Positions 20,383 through 31,447 of a stretch of DNA of 64,000 nt are shown here, in pieces. This stretch comes from Streptococcus pacificus (GTDB taxonomy: Bacteria; Bacillota; Bacilli; Lactobacillales; Streptococcaceae), in contig NZ_JAENBO010000001.1 in NCBI RefSeq assembly GCF_016481305.1, forward strand, positions 558,001-622,000. The letters run 5' to 3'. The number at the start of each line of letters is the position of its first letter. Within the stretch, counting starts at the first letter, position 1. The notes beneath the pieces were generated by a model that was given only the letters and a program-made list of their open reading frames with translations, was not told the DNA's origin and did not search any database. Made by a program: the position numbers and the translations under genes.

Positions 20383-21660
20383 TTAGACAATAATTTTCAA
20401 TATTTCTTTTGAGTCAACGCTTTCATCACCTATTTTAACATTTTTTTTGAATTCTGTAATCATTTTTGGCTCTATTTTTTTATTTGAATAAATTTTTGCA
20501 ATTGAAGTCCCTTTTTCAATCTTATCACCGACCTTTTTCTCAAAAACAATACCTGTTTCATAATCAAGAGTATCTGATTTGACTGCTCTTCCTGCTCCTA
20601 ATCTCATAGCAAAAAGACCAAATTCTAAAGCTGGTAATTCTTGAATAATACCAGTTTCATCTGCAATTACTTCAGTAATAAATTGAGCTGAAGATGGGCG
20701 ATAAAGATCCTTCAAATCACCACCTTGGTAGGCGATAAATTCTTCAAATTTCTTAAGAGCTAAGCCGTTTGTAAGATGATTTCTAATCTCAGTAAGCTCT
20801 ACTTTTTTTCCAGCAAGTTCTAGCATGATTTGTGCTAACTCACAAATAAAGTGAGTAATATCCTCACGTCCTTTTCCTTGCATAATTTCAATCGCCTCTA
20901 ATACTTCTAAACGATTTCCAATAGCACGTCCAAGGGGTTGGCTCATATTGGTAATAACAGCTATTGTTTTTCTTCCAACGGCTTTCCCCAAATCAACCAT
21001 TGTTTGTGATAATTCAACAGCATCATCAATCGTTTTCATAAAAGCACCATCACCAACTGTAACGTCTAATAAGATACTGTCGGCACCAGATGCGATTTTT
21101 TTACTCATTACCGAACTAGCAATTAAAGGGATTATATCAACAGTTGCTGTCACATCTCTAAGAGCGTATAGCAATTTATCAGCTCTGACAAGCTTATCGG
21201 ATTGTCCAATCACAGACAGATTAATGTCTTGTACTTGTTTAATAAACTCTTCCTGGGTTCTCTCGATTTTTAAGCCTTTAATGGCTTCTAATTTGTCAAG
21301 TGTTCCACCGGTATGACCAAGTCCTTTACCACTCATTTTGGCAACTGGAACTCCAAAACTAGCTACAAGAGGTGCTAAAATCAATGTAACCTTATCACCA
21401 ACTCCACCCGTTGAATGCTTATCAACTTTTGTACCTGAAATGGCTGACAAATCGATTTGTTCGCCTGTCTCTAGCATGCTCATAGTTAGGTCTTTGGTTT
21501 CTCTTCTAGACATTCCTTTAAAATAGGTAGCCATGGCAAAGGCAGACATTTGATAATCAGGAACATCACCACTAGCAAACCCAGAAATAAGCCACTTTAT
21601 CTCCTCGGTTGAAAGTTCCTTACCGTCACGTTTCTTTTGAATCAAATCAACTGTTCTCAT
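20383..21660 (-). CDS. pdp: Pyrimidine-nucleoside phosphorylase
   Basis: Phosphorolyses uridine and thymidine to base plus (deoxy)ribose-1-phosphate. It is 425 residues with the family signature [16 protein letters not shown], the phosphate loop [13 protein letters not shown] and a C-terminal domain ending in EILKIIV. A GTG at 21669 would extend it by three codons, but AAGGAG with 8-base spacing fits the ATG at 21660. Its start lies 14 bases inside the end of the upstream methyltransferase gene, so the salvage cluster is read from there or from an internal promoter. Confidence 0.95.
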   Translation of the reverse strand: MRTVDLIQKKRDGKELSTEEIKWLISGFASGDVPDYQMSAFAMATYFKGMSRRETKDLTMSMLETGEQIDLSAISGTKVDKHSTGGVGDKVTLILAPLVASFGVPVAKMSGKGLGHTGGTLDKLEAIKGLKIERTQEEFIKQVQDINLSVIGQSDKLVRADKLLYALRDVTATVDIIPLIASSVMSKKIASGADSILLDVTVGDGAFMKTIDDAVELSQTMVDLGKAVGRKTIAVITNMSQPLGRAIGNRLEVLEAIEIMQGKGREDITHFICELAQIMLELAGKKVELTEIRNHLTNGLALKKFEEFIAYQGGDLKDLYRPSSAQFITEVIADETGIIQELPALEFGLFAMRLGAGRAVKSDTLDYETGIVFEKKVGDKIEKGTSIAKIYSNKKIEPKMITEFKKNVKIGDESVDSKEILKIIV

Positions 21661-22237
21661 TTTTAACACTCCTTAAAATATAGTAGCCCTTTTCCTTTTT
21701 TAAAACATCAACGTTACCAAAAACATCTTGCATTTTTGTTTTGGCACTTGGGGCACCTTGTTTTTTTTGAATCACGATTGTTAAACTACCATTATCATTC
21801 AAATAATCAATACTTTTAGCGATAATCTCATGAACAACTTCTTTACCAGCTCTAATTGGTGGATTACTAACAATATAATCAAATTGACCTTCTACTTGCT
21901 CATAAAGGGACGAGTGAAAAATACTTGCTTCAACATGATTTCTTTTAGCATTTTCTTTCGCCAATTCTAAAGCCCGATTATTAATATCAATCATAGTTGC
22001 TTTTAGTTTTTTAACTTTAGAAAGACTAATTCCAATTGGGCCATAACCGCAACCCACATCTAAAAGTGTCTTGTTAGCTTCAAAATCAGCATTATTTATC
22101 AGAGTTTGACTACCAAAATCAATGCGATTTTTGCTAAAAACACCTGAATCAGTTTGAAAATAAAAAACTTCTCCTAACAGGTAAGTTTCCAGATTTTTGA
22201 TATGATGTGTACTTTCTGGATTTTCAGAAAAATACAT
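21647..22237 (-). CDS. RsmC/YbxB-type class I SAM-dependent methyltransferase
   Basis: 196 residues from the chosen start. The Rossmann motif LLDVGCGYGPIGI and the N6/N2-methyltransferase motif SNPPIRAGKE are clear, with YLNDNGSLTIVIQKKQGAPSAKTK downstream. The nearest known role is 16S rRNA G1207 N2-methylation (RsmC); single-domain versions such as YbxB are common in Firmicutes. The frame is open to an ATG at 22270 without a ribosome-binding site; AAGGA before the ATG at 22237 and the MYFSENPES start argue for the shorter form. Divergent from coaA. Confidence 0.85.
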   Translation of the reverse strand: MYFSENPESTHHIKNLETYLLGEVFYFQTDSGVFSKNRIDFGSQTLINNADFEANKTLLDVGCGYGPIGISLSKVKKLKATMIDINNRALELAKENAKRNHVEASIFHSSLYEQVEGQFDYIVSNPPIRAGKEVVHEIIAKSIDYLNDNGSLTIVIQKKQGAPSAKTKMQDVFGNVDVLKKEKGYYILRSVKNENS

Positions 22238-22299
22238 GGTTGTCCTTGATTTATCATCTCTTTTAGTCATAGTACTAGTCTATCACAATCTGAAATGGT

Positions 22300-22328
22300 T
22301 TTCAATAATGGCTATAACATGATATAAT
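22300..22328 (+). promoter_or_regulatory. coaA promoter
   Basis: TTTCAA (22300-22305), 17-base spacer, extended -10 TGATATAAT (TATAAT 22323-22328). Confidence 0.6.
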
Positions 22329-22345
22329 GCTAAAAGGAGTATATT

Positions 22346-23266
22346 ATGAACAATGAATTTATCAATTTTGAAAAAGTTTCTCGTGAAAATTGGCAACAGT
22401 TACATCAAAAAGATAGTCCTCTCTTAACAGAGTCAGAATTAAATTCCATTAAAAGTTTAAATGACCAAATTAGTATGCAAGACGTTTTAGATGTGTACTT
22501 ACCATTGATTAATTTAATCAAAATCTATAAAAACGCTCAAGAAAATCTTACTTTTTCTAAAAGTATCTTCCTACAAAAAACAATTAAAGAACGTCCTTTT
22601 ATTATAGGAATTTCTGGTAGTGTTGCCGTCGGTAAATCAACAACAAGTCGCTTGTTAAAGCTCTTGTTAACAAGAACTTTTAAAAATAGTCATGTTGATA
22701 TGGTGACAACAGATGGTTTTTTGTACCCAAATAGCATTTTAAAAGAAAAAGAGATTCTTAATAAAAAAGGTTTTCCAGAAAGCTACAACATGGAATTACT
22801 ATTAAACTTTTTAGATCGTATTAAAAGTGGTCATGATGTGGCTATTCCTGTGTATTCCCATGAAACTTATGATATTGTCCCTGATCAATTACAAACGATT
22901 AAAAAACCTGATTTTTTAATCGTTGAAGGGATAAATGTTTTTCAAAATCAGCAAAACAACCGACTTTATATGAGTGATTATTTTGATTTTTCCATATATA
23001 TCGATGCTGATAGTCATCATATTGAAAAATGGTACTTAGAACGTTTCTTTAGTTTGACAGAGATGGCTAAAAAAGATGTTACTAATTACTACCATCGTTT
23101 TGTCAAAATGAGTTCTGATGAATTGACAACCTTCGCCAAAGACGTCTGGAAGAATACCAATCTCTATAACCTTGAAAATTATATTGAACCCACAAGAAAT
23201 CGTGCTGAAATAATCCTACACAAATCAAAAAATCATCTTATTGATGAAATTTACCTTAAAAAATAA
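22346..23266 (+). CDS. coaA: Pantothenate kinase (type I)
   Basis: Phosphorylates pantothenate, the first and committed step of coenzyme A synthesis. It is 306 residues with the P-loop [15 protein letters not shown] (about residues 90-104), the catalytic Asp region [13 protein letters not shown], and [11 protein letters not shown]. This is the prokaryotic type I enzyme, normally feedback-inhibited by CoA. The start at 22346 follows AAAAGGAG. It is followed by a short hairpin (GGCTT/AAGCC) and then the rpsT promoter. Confidence 0.97.
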   Translation: MNNEFINFEKVSRENWQQLHQKDSPLLTESELNSIKSLNDQISMQDVLDVYLPLINLIKIYKNAQENLTFSKSIFLQKTIKERPFIIGISGSVAVGKSTTSRLLKLLLTRTFKNSHVDMVTTDGFLYPNSILKEKEILNKKGFPESYNMELLLNFLDRIKSGHDVAIPVYSHETYDIVPDQLQTIKKPDFLIVEGINVFQNQQNNRLYMSDYFDFSIYIDADSHHIEKWYLERFFSLTEMAKKDVTNYYHRFVKMSSDELTTFAKDVWKNTNLYNLENYIEPTRNRAEIILHKSKNHLIDEIYLKK

Positions 23267-23273
23267 GAAAGGC

Positions 23274-23302
23274 TTGTCAAAAGCCAGATTTTTCTATATA
23301 AT
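23274..23302 (+). promoter_or_regulatory. rpsT promoter
   Basis: TTGTCA (23274-23279), 17-base spacer, TATAAT (23297-23302). The -35 box lies inside the small coaA terminator hairpin. Confidence 0.75.
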
Positions 23303-23333
23303 ATGATAGTTAGTATAAATGGAGGTGAAAACA

Positions 23334-23570
23334 TTGGCAAATATCAAATCAGCTGGCAAACGTGCTGCACTTACTTCAAAACAAAATGAAAGAAATGCTG
23401 CTCAAAAATCAGCTATGCGTACAACGATTAAAGCATTTGAAGCAAATCCAACAGAAGAACTTTTCAAAGCAGCTAGCTCTAGCATTGATAAAGCAAAATC
23501 TAAAGGATTGATTCATAAAAACAAAGCAAGTCGTGATAAAGCTCGTCTTTACACTAAATTAGCAAAATAA
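23334..23570 (+). CDS. rpsT: 30S ribosomal protein S20
   Basis: Primary 16S-binding ribosomal protein, 78 basic residues ([20 protein letters not shown] to the end). An in-frame ATG lies at 23319, giving [10 protein letters not shown], but those codons contain GGAGGTG, an ideal Shine-Dalgarno 6 bases upstream of the TTG at 23334. Starting there gives (M)ANIKSA, the S20 N-terminus known from other bacteria. I therefore place the start at the TTG. A rare start codon on S20 is classical, because translation of this gene is limited by it in other bacteria. Own promoter and terminator. Confidence 0.93.
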   Translation: MANIKSAGKRAALTSKQNERNAAQKSAMRTTIKAFEANPTEELFKAASSSIDKAKSKGLIHKNKASRDKARLYTKLAK

Positions 23571-23598
23571 AAAAACCTGAAAATCAGGTTTTTTTTAT
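23569..23598. terminator. Bidirectional terminator of rpsT and ciaH
   Basis: AAAAAACCTGA AAA TCAGGTTTTTTTT between the convergent genes. Confidence 0.9.
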
Positions 23599-24893
23599 TT
23601 ATTTATTTTTAATTCAAAGATAGTGCCTTTGGGGGTATTATCACTAACAGTAATTGTAGCTTTTAAAACAGTAGCTAATTGTTTTGCCAACGACAAACCT
23701 AGTCCAAACCCACCTTTTTGTCTTGTTCTTGCTTTATCAACACGATAAAAACGATCAAAAATTTTTAGTTTATCCTGATCTTTAATCCCAATACCATTAT
23801 CAATAACTCGAATAAGTATTTGTTTATCTTTTGGTATCACTTCTACAAGTATTTCACCAGATTCTTCCGTATATTTAATAGCATTATCAAACAAAATAGT
23901 GATTAGTTGCTTCAAAATTGTCTCATCTGATTTAAAAGACACTTTTAGATGATTAATGCCTTTAAAAACACGGTGATTTTCTTCTGCAACGATTTGGTAG
24001 TTATGAAATAATGTGCCAAAAAAGTCTGGAGAAATCTCTTTAATATCTGCTTTTATTCCCTCATCACGTCTTGCTAGATGTAGTAGATTCGTTGTTAAAA
24101 TACGCATATTTCTCACTTCATCAAGACTTGAAGCGAGACTTTCAGTACTCTCTAAAATTGTTGTATTAGGTCTTCTTAAAAGATTTTCCAAACGATTTTG
24201 TAGAACTGATAGAGGCGTTCTTAATTCGTGACTAGCATTTTCAACAAATGATTTTTGCTTTTCATAACTTTCTCTTAACGGTTGACTACTCCACTTGGCC
24301 AAATAAAGACTGGTGACAACCGAAATCAGCCAAAAGATAATCATTACAGTGATAATTATTTTCACATAACGTTGACTAATATTTTCTAACTGAGTTGTAT
24401 TAATAACTACTGTAGCATAAGCAACACTAGGATAATCATAACTACTAATATTAAGTGTAACTGTTCGGTAAAGTTCTTCTGCACCTATTATATTAGTTGT
24501 TTTGATGGGGACTATGCTTCCAATCTCATCTGTTTTTAAATGAATATTTTGAAGATTTGAAAAGATATCAATATCATTTAAAATTCGTCCCTTATTATCA
24601 TAGATTATGATGTCTGTATTGGCAACCATTTGTCGTTCTATAGGATTATCGTCATTAATGAAATAATCTTGAGGAATACCACTTATTGTTTTAGTCATGC
24701 TTAGATAAACATAACGATCAATGTTTTCTTTAGCAGATTGCAAACTAGCATCAATCGAAGAATAGATACCAAATCTCATTACTTGTAAGATGATAACTGT
24801 CATAACAATAAAAATGCCTGTAAACACTGCAAAAAAATGGATGAAATAACTAAAATTATCCGTTTTAGAATGATTTTTTAATTTAGTCAGCAT
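23595..24893 (-). CDS. ciaH: Sensor histidine kinase CiaH
   Basis: Membrane sensor of the streptococcal CiaRH system, which controls competence, cell-envelope stress, beta-lactam tolerance and virulence genes. It is 432 residues: TM1 about 17-40, an extracellular sensor loop to about 178, TM2 about 180-200, then HisKA with the phospho-acceptor His in [13 protein letters not shown], and a HATPase domain with [15 protein letters not shown] and [10 protein letters not shown]. The start overlaps ciaR by 11 bases. Identity rests on streptococcal similarity and pairing with CiaR next to rpsT and pepN. Confidence 0.92.
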   Translation of the reverse strand: MLTKLKNHSKTDNFSYFIHFFAVFTGIFIVMTVIILQVMRFGIYSSIDASLQSAKENIDRYVYLSMTKTISGIPQDYFINDDNPIERQMVANTDIIIYDNKGRILNDIDIFSNLQNIHLKTDEIGSIVPIKTTNIIGAEELYRTVTLNISSYDYPSVAYATVVINTTQLENISQRYVKIIITVMIIFWLISVVTSLYLAKWSSQPLRESYEKQKSFVENASHELRTPLSVLQNRLENLLRRPNTTILESTESLASSLDEVRNMRILTTNLLHLARRDEGIKADIKEISPDFFGTLFHNYQIVAEENHRVFKGINHLKVSFKSDETILKQLITILFDNAIKYTEESGEILVEVIPKDKQILIRVIDNGIGIKDQDKLKIFDRFYRVDKARTRQKGGFGLGLSLAKQLATVLKATITVSDNTPKGTIFELKINK

Positions 24894-25557
24894 TTTTTAG
24901 AATGTACCCCACATTTCTTAATGTTTGAAGGTTTTTAGAAAATTGGCTATCTTTCAATTTTTTTCTCACTTTTGAAACGTAAACTTCAACAACAGAAATC
25001 GTGGTATCACTATCAAACCCCCAAATACGGTCAAAAATTTGGCTCTTTGGTAATATAACATTCTGATTTTGTAAGAAATACACTAAAATATCAAATTCTT
25101 TTCCTAGTAGTTCTACTTCTTTTTCTCTATAGTAAACCGTGTTTGTTTTAGTATCAACTCTTAAATCAGCATAAGAAAGCTCTTTATCACTTATTTTCCC
25201 AGAACGTTTTAAGAGGGCTTGAATTCTCATTTTTAATTCTTCCAAATAAAAAGGTTTGGTCAAATAATCGTCGGCTCCTAACTCAAAACCATGTCCTTTA
25301 TCATCTAAACTTTCTTTTGCGGTCATAATTAAAACTGGTGTATTGATGCCTTTTTCACGTAATTCTTTAAGTACTTGAAAACCATTTTTTTCAGGCAACA
25401 TCAGATCTAGTAAAATAAGATCATAAATGCCACTTTCGGCTTCATATAGACCTTCATCACCATCAAATACTTGCATAACATCAGCAAAATCGTCTAAAAA
25501 ATCAAAAACAGAGTTTGACAAGCTCAAATCATCTTCAACTAATAATATTTTAATCAT
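24883..25557 (-). CDS. ciaR: Response regulator CiaR
   Basis: OmpR-family transcription factor, 224 residues. The receiver domain has the acidic pocket EDD (near residue 8), phospho-acceptor Asp in [13 protein letters not shown], and Lys in YLTKPF. The C-terminal winged helix contains [15 protein letters not shown] and [14 protein letters not shown]. The frame is open for 17 more codons upstream, but ACGAGGTAAAC precedes the ATG at 25557, which gives the standard [10 protein letters not shown]. An extended -10 TGTTATAAT lies just upstream. Confidence 0.94.
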   Translation of the reverse strand: MIKILLVEDDLSLSNSVFDFLDDFADVMQVFDGDEGLYEAESGIYDLILLDLMLPEKNGFQVLKELREKGINTPVLIMTAKESLDDKGHGFELGADDYLTKPFYLEELKMRIQALLKRSGKISDKELSYADLRVDTKTNTVYYREKEVELLGKEFDILVYFLQNQNVILPKSQIFDRIWGFDSDTTISVVEVYVSKVRKKLKDSQFSKNLQTLRNVGYILKNAD

Positions 25558-25670
25558 TTGTTTACCTCGTTTATTATTATAACATGATATCACTAAAAAC
25601 CCTATCACACATTATTATGTTGATATGATTGGTCATCAATCAGTCTATCAGTGTTTTCTTAAGGATAACT

Positions 25671-25702
25671 AAAAAACTTGTTCATTGTCGAACAAGTTTT
25701 TT
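25671..25702 (-). terminator. pepN terminator
   Basis: AAAAAACTTGTTC / GAACAAGTTTTTT stem, loop ATTGTC, 20 bases after the pepN stop. Confidence 0.9.
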
Positions 25703-25721
25703 GTGATTAGTACATAAGATA

Positions 25722-28268
25722 TTATCCCATTACTTTTGAGATAGCTTCAAGAACAGCTGCTTTCTCTTTTTCAATTAATGAAACACGTGCTTCAATTTCT
25801 TTAATTCCCATTGAGATATTACGGCTAATCGCCATATCAGACAATTGAGGTTCAAAGAATTCTTTGTATTCTTCAAGTCTTTCAGGCGTCTTGAAGTAAG
25901 CTGCTGGGTAGATAACGAATTTATCAAAACTCATATCGCCACCAAGAGTCTTCTTAATCCAATCCCAGTTTTCACGTGACCAAGTCCAGAATTCCCCTTG
26001 TGTCTCACTTTGAGAAAGGAAAGGTGCGTACCAACTCATTGCCAAGTCTTGTGGTTTAACAATATCTCTGTCTTTAAGCACACCTAGAACAGTTATAATC
26101 GTTTCTTTATTCTTAGTATTTGATAAGGCACGAGATAATTGTCTTCTAAAGTTAGAGTCGTTTGTTTCTGGATAAAGTTTCAAGAAAAGAGAAACTAATT
26201 CAGGAGTTTCAGCCGATTTCACTTGATTAGTCAAAACAGTAGAGCGAATAGCAGCTGGTATAGCTTCTAAGTTGTCTTTATAGTCATCAAAAATGCTATT
26301 GGCTTTTTGAACAACTGCTTCATCGCCAGAGTAAACCATAGAAGATAAGGTCAATTCACGAACCATCTCATCTTCATCTGACTCACCAGAAACTTTTTCA
26401 AAGCCAAGACGTTCGTAATTAGAGTGATAAATTTTCTTCACTAATTGTTTAAATTGAGCTTCTTCTGGACTATCAGTGTCAATAAAGCGCTCAAGGCTTG
26501 AAATGATTGATGAGATAGCTGCTGTTACAAGGTAAGACGTTTCATCCGTCAAACCAGCAATTAAACCAACTAAATCAGCGTATGAAATTTCGCCACTTTC
26601 AGCAAGTAATTTACGGTCTTGCAATAATTGTAATTTAGAAATATTATCTAGCGTATTGATATTAGAAACAAGGTTTTCTAATAATTCACCCTTATAATTA
26701 ATAATGTAGTGAGCAGTATTTTCAGTATTGAAACGTAGTGGCTCATTATTCTTGTCACGTAACTGGCTATAATTTGGAATTTCCATTACACGTTCTGTTA
26801 GTGTTTCTGGAATACCTTCCCAGTTACTATTCAAAGGAACTTGCCATAGACGATCTTTATCTTCATGGCTTCCAATAAAGAATTGTTTTTGAGATAAAAT
26901 CAAAGTATCGTCAACAACTTCTGCCGTAACAACTGGGTAACCAGGTTGCTCTAGCCAAGCGTCCATAAAGTTGGCAACATCTTTACCAGATGTCTTAGAC
27001 AAAGCACTCCATAAGTCACGTCCAATGGTATTGCCGTATTGGTGTTTTTCAAAGTAGGCAGCTAAACCAGTAGCGAAAGCTTTATCACCCAACCATCTAC
27101 GAAGCATGTGCATCAAACGGCTACCTTTTGCATAAACGATTGCAGGATCAAAAAGGGTATTGATTTCATCAGGATGATTAACAGCAACATGCACTGATTG
27201 AACCCCGTCTGTTGCATCACGTTTAAGAGCGTAAGGTGCACCTCCTGTTTGGAAGTCTTCCATAATGTTCCATGATGGTTCAATCGTATCAATCGCAACA
27301 TACTCCATCATATTGGCGAAACTTTCATTAAGCCATAAATCATCCCACCATTTCATAGTAACGAGGTTACCAAACCATTGGTGTGCTACTTCATGGGCAA
27401 TTACTAGAGCCACTTGTTGACGGCTAGATACAGTTGAATTTTCATCAACTAACAAAAGAACTTCACGGTAGGTAATAAGACCCCAGTTTTCCATAGCACC
27501 AGATGAAAAATCTGGTAGTGCAACGTGGTAAGAATGAGGAATTGGATATTTTACACCAAAATAATCTTCATAGAATTCAATTGTTCGAACAGCAATATCA
27601 AGTGCAAAATCTAATGATTTATCTGGATGCGCTTTGGTTGCGAAAACACCAACTTTGGTACCATTCTTAGTTTGCGTTTTTTTGCCTTGTAAATCACCAA
27701 GGGCAAATGCTAATAAGTAAGATGACATTCTTGGAGTTGTATCAAAAATCCAAATACCTGTTTCTTTTCTAAGATCAACATTAATTTCTGGCATGTTTGA
27801 TAAAACAATTTCATCATCAGCTTGGTCAAACTTGATTGATAAGTCGAACGTTGCTTTTGCTTCAGGTTCATCAATACTTGGGAAAGCTTCACGCGCAAAA
27901 TGACTTTCAAATTGCGTTGAAATCACTTCTTTTTTAACACCATCAACGCTATAGTATGACGGATAAATACCTGTCATATTATCAGTGATTTTTCCTGAAA
28001 ATTCGATAACAAGAGTCATCACACCAGTTTCAGGCAACTCAACATGAACCGCTTCATTTTCATCATCCATAGTAAAGCTAAGAGATTTATTATCTAAAAG
28101 AACAGACTTAATCGTTAAGTCTTTTTGATGAAATGAAATGTGGTGTTGTAGCGCTTCTCCATTAATGGCTACATTCCCTTGGAATTGTTTCTTTTCTCTA
28201 TTGATATCAAGAAAAATATTATAATTTTCTGGTACAAATTTTTCTACGTAATGTTCAACAGTTTTCAT
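25722..28268 (-). CDS. pepN: Aminopeptidase N (lysyl aminopeptidase, M1 family)
   Basis: Cytoplasmic zinc exopeptidase that trims N-terminal residues from peptides. At 848 residues it has the normal length. The exopeptidase motif SSGAMENWG (about 255) and the zinc motif HEVAHQWFGNLVT with the downstream Glu in NESFANMMEY are intact; the C-terminal ERAP1-like helical domain follows. No signal peptide. Monocistronic, followed by a strong terminator; AAAGGAGAC precedes the ATG. Confidence 0.96.
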   Translation of the reverse strand: MKTVEHYVEKFVPENYNIFLDINREKKQFQGNVAINGEALQHHISFHQKDLTIKSVLLDNKSLSFTMDDENEAVHVELPETGVMTLVIEFSGKITDNMTGIYPSYYSVDGVKKEVISTQFESHFAREAFPSIDEPEAKATFDLSIKFDQADDEIVLSNMPEINVDLRKETGIWIFDTTPRMSSYLLAFALGDLQGKKTQTKNGTKVGVFATKAHPDKSLDFALDIAVRTIEFYEDYFGVKYPIPHSYHVALPDFSSGAMENWGLITYREVLLLVDENSTVSSRQQVALVIAHEVAHQWFGNLVTMKWWDDLWLNESFANMMEYVAIDTIEPSWNIMEDFQTGGAPYALKRDATDGVQSVHVAVNHPDEINTLFDPAIVYAKGSRLMHMLRRWLGDKAFATGLAAYFEKHQYGNTIGRDLWSALSKTSGKDVANFMDAWLEQPGYPVVTAEVVDDTLILSQKQFFIGSHEDKDRLWQVPLNSNWEGIPETLTERVMEIPNYSQLRDKNNEPLRFNTENTAHYIINYKGELLENLVSNINTLDNISKLQLLQDRKLLAESGEISYADLVGLIAGLTDETSYLVTAAISSIISSLERFIDTDSPEEAQFKQLVKKIYHSNYERLGFEKVSGESDEDEMVRELTLSSMVYSGDEAVVQKANSIFDDYKDNLEAIPAAIRSTVLTNQVKSAETPELVSLFLKLYPETNDSNFRRQLSRALSNTKNKETIITVLGVLKDRDIVKPQDLAMSWYAPFLSQSETQGEFWTWSRENWDWIKKTLGGDMSFDKFVIYPAAYFKTPERLEEYKEFFEPQLSDMAISRNISMGIKEIEARVSLIEKEKAAVLEAISKVMG

Positions 28269-28312
28269 AAGTCTCCTTTAACTATATAAAAAATTTATCT
28301 TTTCATATTATA

Positions 28313-28966
28313 TCATAATTCTATAATTTTGCCCGTTTTTAAATAAACAACCCACTCACAAAGATTTGTGGCATAATCAGCAATTCTTTCAAGGTCGACC
28401 AAGACTTGAAAATATTCTTTTCCTGACAAAAGGGCATCAGGATGATTCCGTATTTCTTCCAAAGTTAATTTGCGAATTTTCTTTGTGTCTTCATCTATTT
28501 GGTCATCCATTCTCGCAACTTCTTTGGCTCTTTTTTCATCTCTTTTAATATAGGCATTAAGAGCAGCTTCAACCATCACTTTAACTTGACGACCAAGCTC
28601 ATTAATCTCATTTTCAACATTATCTAGTCTTTGTTGGCCATTAGTCCTAATAGTTGCTCTTGCCATCGAAACCGCATGATCCCCCATTCTTTCCACATCA
28701 CTACTGGCTTTTAGGACAGTAATAACCATTCTTAAATCTTGAGAGACAGGTTGTTGCAGAGCAATAATTTCAAGTGATTTCTTTTCAAGTTTAATTTCAT
28801 AATCATTAACCACTTTATCCTCATCAATTGTTTCTTGAGCAAGCTCAGTATCATGACTAACAAAAGCACGGACAGTCTTACCAATTTGAGATAGGACTTC
28901 AGTACCCATAGCGTAAAACTGGTTATGTAATTTTTCTAATTCTTCTTCAAATTGTGTTCTAAACAT
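28313..28966 (-). CDS. phoU: Phosphate transport regulator PhoU
   Basis: A 217-residue all-helical protein with two PhoU repeats, each carrying a metal-binding acidic motif (ERMGDHAVSMA near residue 92 and DLERIADYATNLCEW near 195). PhoU modulates the Pst transporter and the phosphate two-component sensor. It is the last gene of pstS-C-A-B-B-phoU, 8 bases after the second pstB. Confidence 0.93.
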   Translation of the reverse strand: MFRTQFEEELEKLHNQFYAMGTEVLSQIGKTVRAFVSHDTELAQETIDEDKVVNDYEIKLEKKSLEIIALQQPVSQDLRMVITVLKASSDVERMGDHAVSMARATIRTNGQQRLDNVENEINELGRQVKVMVEAALNAYIKRDEKRAKEVARMDDQIDEDTKKIRKLTLEEIRNHPDALLSGKEYFQVLVDLERIADYATNLCEWVVYLKTGKIIEL

Positions 28967-28974
28967 AGTTTCTC

Positions 28975-29733
28975 CTATCCAAACTTACCGGTAATATAGT
29001 CTTCTGTTTCTTTTTTAGCAGGATCCAAAAAGATTTTCTTAGTTTTATCATATTCAATAAGGGTGCCATCCAAAAAGAAAGCCGTTCTATCAGACATTCT
29101 ACTTGCTTGTTGCATGCTGTGGGTCACCACAATCAAAGTGTACTCTTTTTTCAATTCATATAAGGTTTCTTCCACTTTTCTTGAAGAAATAGGATCAAGG
29201 GCACTAGTTGGCTCATCCAACAAAATAACATTAGGATTGGTTGCTAAGACCCTAGCAATACAAACCCTTTGTTGTTGTCCACCTGATAGAGATAAGGCAG
29301 AATCATTTAGACGATCTTTCACCTCATCCCAGATAGAAGCTTCTTTAAGAGAGGTTTCAACTACCTCATCAAGTAACTGTTTATCTTTAATCCCATTCAA
29401 TCTTAAACCATAAATAACATTTTCATAAATAGACATTGGGAAAGGATTGGGTTGCTGAAAGACCATACCAATATTTTTGCGAAGATCTACAGTATCCATT
29501 CTAGGACTATAAATATTGTGTCCATTATACATGATCGATCCAGTAATGGTCACATCAGGAATTAAATCATTCATTCGATTAAAACATCTTAATAAAGTCG
29601 ATTTTCCAGAACCCGATGGACCAATAAATGCCGTAATCTCATTGGCGTATAAATCCATTGTGACATTATTAAGAGACTTTTTTTTGCCATAATAAAGTGA
29701 TAAATCACTCACATGTAATATTTCTTTTGCCAT
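28975..29733 (-). CDS. pstB2: Phosphate ABC transporter ATP-binding protein PstB (second copy)
   Basis: ATPase of the high-affinity phosphate importer, 252 residues, with Walker [12 protein letters not shown], signature [14 protein letters not shown], Walker [13 protein letters not shown] and the switch His in VVTHSMQQ. It lies 17 bases after the other pstB and is clearly paralogous to it. Two consecutive pstB genes are normal in streptococci; whether they form homo- or heterodimers cannot be told here. Confidence 0.94.
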   Translation of the reverse strand: MAKEILHVSDLSLYYGKKKSLNNVTMDLYANEITAFIGPSGSGKSTLLRCFNRMNDLIPDVTITGSIMYNGHNIYSPRMDTVDLRKNIGMVFQQPNPFPMSIYENVIYGLRLNGIKDKQLLDEVVETSLKEASIWDEVKDRLNDSALSLSGGQQQRVCIARVLATNPNVILLDEPTSALDPISSRKVEETLYELKKEYTLIVVTHSMQQASRMSDRTAFFLDGTLIEYDKTKKIFLDPAKKETEDYITGKFG

Positions 29734-29750
29734 TTTTTCTCCCTTCTCTT

Positions 29751-30551
29751 TTAACCAAAACGTCCAGAAATATAATCTGAAGTTGATGGTAGAGTAGCAT
29801 TTTGAAAAATGGTTTTTGTCTTGTCATATTCAATTAAATCACCATCATAAAAGAATGCGGTGTAATCACTCGCTCTTGCTGCTTGTTGCATATTATGTGT
29901 TACGATTATAATAGTATAATGCTCTTTTAAGGCCATCATTGTCTCTTCAACTTGAACGGTTGATATGGGATCTAGTGCACTTGCAGGTTCATCCATTAAT
30001 AGAATATTTGGTTTAACAGCAATTGCCCTTGCAATACATAAACGTTGTTTTTGACCACCAGAAAGAGAAAGCGCTGATTTGTGAAGATCATCTTTCACTT
30101 GATCCCAAAGAGCTGCTTGTTTTAGTGACGTTTCAACGATTTCATCAAGAACTTTTTTATCTTTAAGACCATTTCTTTCAAGCGCAAAAGTAATGTTGCG
30201 ATAAATTGATTTGGCAAAAGGATTGGGCCTTTGAAAAACCATGCCAATTTCTTTTCTCATTTCATAGACATTAATTTCAGGGCGATTGACATCAATCCCC
30301 TCATACCAGATTTCTCCAGTTACTTTTGCTGAAGCAATGGTGTCATTCATTCGATTCAAACTTCTTAAGTAAGTTGATTTACCAGAGCCAGACGGGCCAA
30401 TTAAAGCGGTTATTTTATTCTTTTTAAACTGCATATCAATTCCCTTAATGGCTTCTTTTTTCCCATAAAAAACACGAAGGTCCTTTGTTTCAAGAGAGAT
30501 TTCATCTTTATCAAAAGAAACAATGTGTTTTTCATTCCAATTATATTCCAC
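29751..30551 (-). CDS. pstB1: Phosphate ABC transporter ATP-binding protein PstB (first copy)
   Basis: 266 residues. It differs from the other copy by an N-terminal extension (about 18 residues before the ABC fold) and by signature [14 protein letters not shown]; Walker A is [11 protein letters not shown] and Walker [14 protein letters not shown]. It follows pstA by 11 bases. Both copies keep all ATPase motifs, so neither looks inactive. Confidence 0.94.
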   Translation of the reverse strand: MEYNWNEKHIVSFDKDEISLETKDLRVFYGKKEAIKGIDMQFKKNKITALIGPSGSGKSTYLRSLNRMNDTIASAKVTGEIWYEGIDVNRPEINVYEMRKEIGMVFQRPNPFAKSIYRNITFALERNGLKDKKVLDEIVETSLKQAALWDQVKDDLHKSALSLSGGQKQRLCIARAIAVKPNILLMDEPASALDPISTVQVEETMMALKEHYTIIIVTHNMQQAARASDYTAFFYDGDLIEYDKTKTIFQNATLPSTSDYISGRFG

Positions 30552-30562
30552 TAGCTCTCTCC

Positions 30563-31447
30563 TTATTTTGATGTGATTTTTTGGTGTATTTTACGACCGA
30601 TATAGCGTGCTGATAAATTAAAGATAAGAATAAATACCACTAAAACAGCTGCACTACCGGCTGATACTTCAAGTGCATCGGGTAAAGTACCTTCGCTATT
30701 GACTTTCCAAATGTGAACAGACAAGGTTTCTGCCTGTCTAAAAATTGATATTGGGCTTGATACGCTTAAAGGGTTCCAGTTTGACCAATCAAGAGCAGGT
30801 GCTGATTGACCAGCAGTATAAATAAGCGCAGCCGCTTCACCAAAAATTCTTCCACTAGCTAAAACAATCCCCGTAATAATTCCAGGTAAGGCTTCAGGAA
30901 CAACAACATGAATAATCGTTTCCCAACGAGAAAGTCCAAGTGCAAGGCCAGCCTCACGTTGAGTGTGGTGGACAGATTTCAAACTTTCTTCAACATTTCT
31001 AGTCATCATTGGTAGGTTAAAAATTGTTAAAGCCATGGCACCAGAAATAATGGAAAATCCATAACCAAATTGAACAACAAAAATTAAAAAACCAAAGAGA
31101 CCTACAACCACAGAAGGAAGTGAACTAAGAATTTCAATCGTGTTTCTAATAATAACCGTTAACTGATTTGGTTTGGCATACTCCGAAAGATAAATTCCCG
31201 CTCCTAATGAGATGGGAAACGAAATAAGAAGGGTAATCAACAAAAGCACAACACTATTGTAGAGTTGAACACCTATTCCCCCACCTTCTTTATAAGAACT
31301 GGACTGACCAGTTAGAAATTGCCAACTTACGTGAGGAAGGCCTTGAACCAAAATATAGCCTATTAAGCCAATCAAGATTAATAGGACAATCCCTGATAAG
31401 GCATATAAAACAAGGGTTGCCAAACGATCAATTTTTTTAGCGCGCAT
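30563..31447 (-). CDS. pstA: Phosphate ABC transporter permease PstA
   Basis: 294-residue inner-membrane subunit with six membrane segments; the EAA-type coupling loop is [25 protein letters not shown]. Its start overlaps the pstC stop by 11 bases. With PstC it forms the channel energised by PstB. Confidence 0.94.
   Translation of the reverse strand: MRAKKIDRLATLVLYALSGIVLLILIGLIGYILVQGLPHVSWQFLTGQSSSYKEGGGIGVQLYNSVVLLLITLLISFPISLGAGIYLSEYAKPNQLTVIIRNTIEILSSLPSVVVGLFGFLIFVVQFGYGFSIISGAMALTIFNLPMMTRNVEESLKSVHHTQREAGLALGLSRWETIIHVVVPEALPGIITGIVLASGRIFGEAAALIYTAGQSAPALDWSNWNPLSVSSPISIFRQAETLSVHIWKVNSEGTLPDALEVSAGSAAVLVVFILIFNLSARYIGRKIHQKITSK

Noticed and set aside
20948-21316. 122-codon plus-strand frame inside pdp
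   Set aside because: Shadow of pdp; no start signal and no recognisable protein features.
28975-30551. Recent tandem duplication of pstB
   Set aside because: The two copies differ throughout and in their N-termini; paired pstB genes are an old streptococcal feature.
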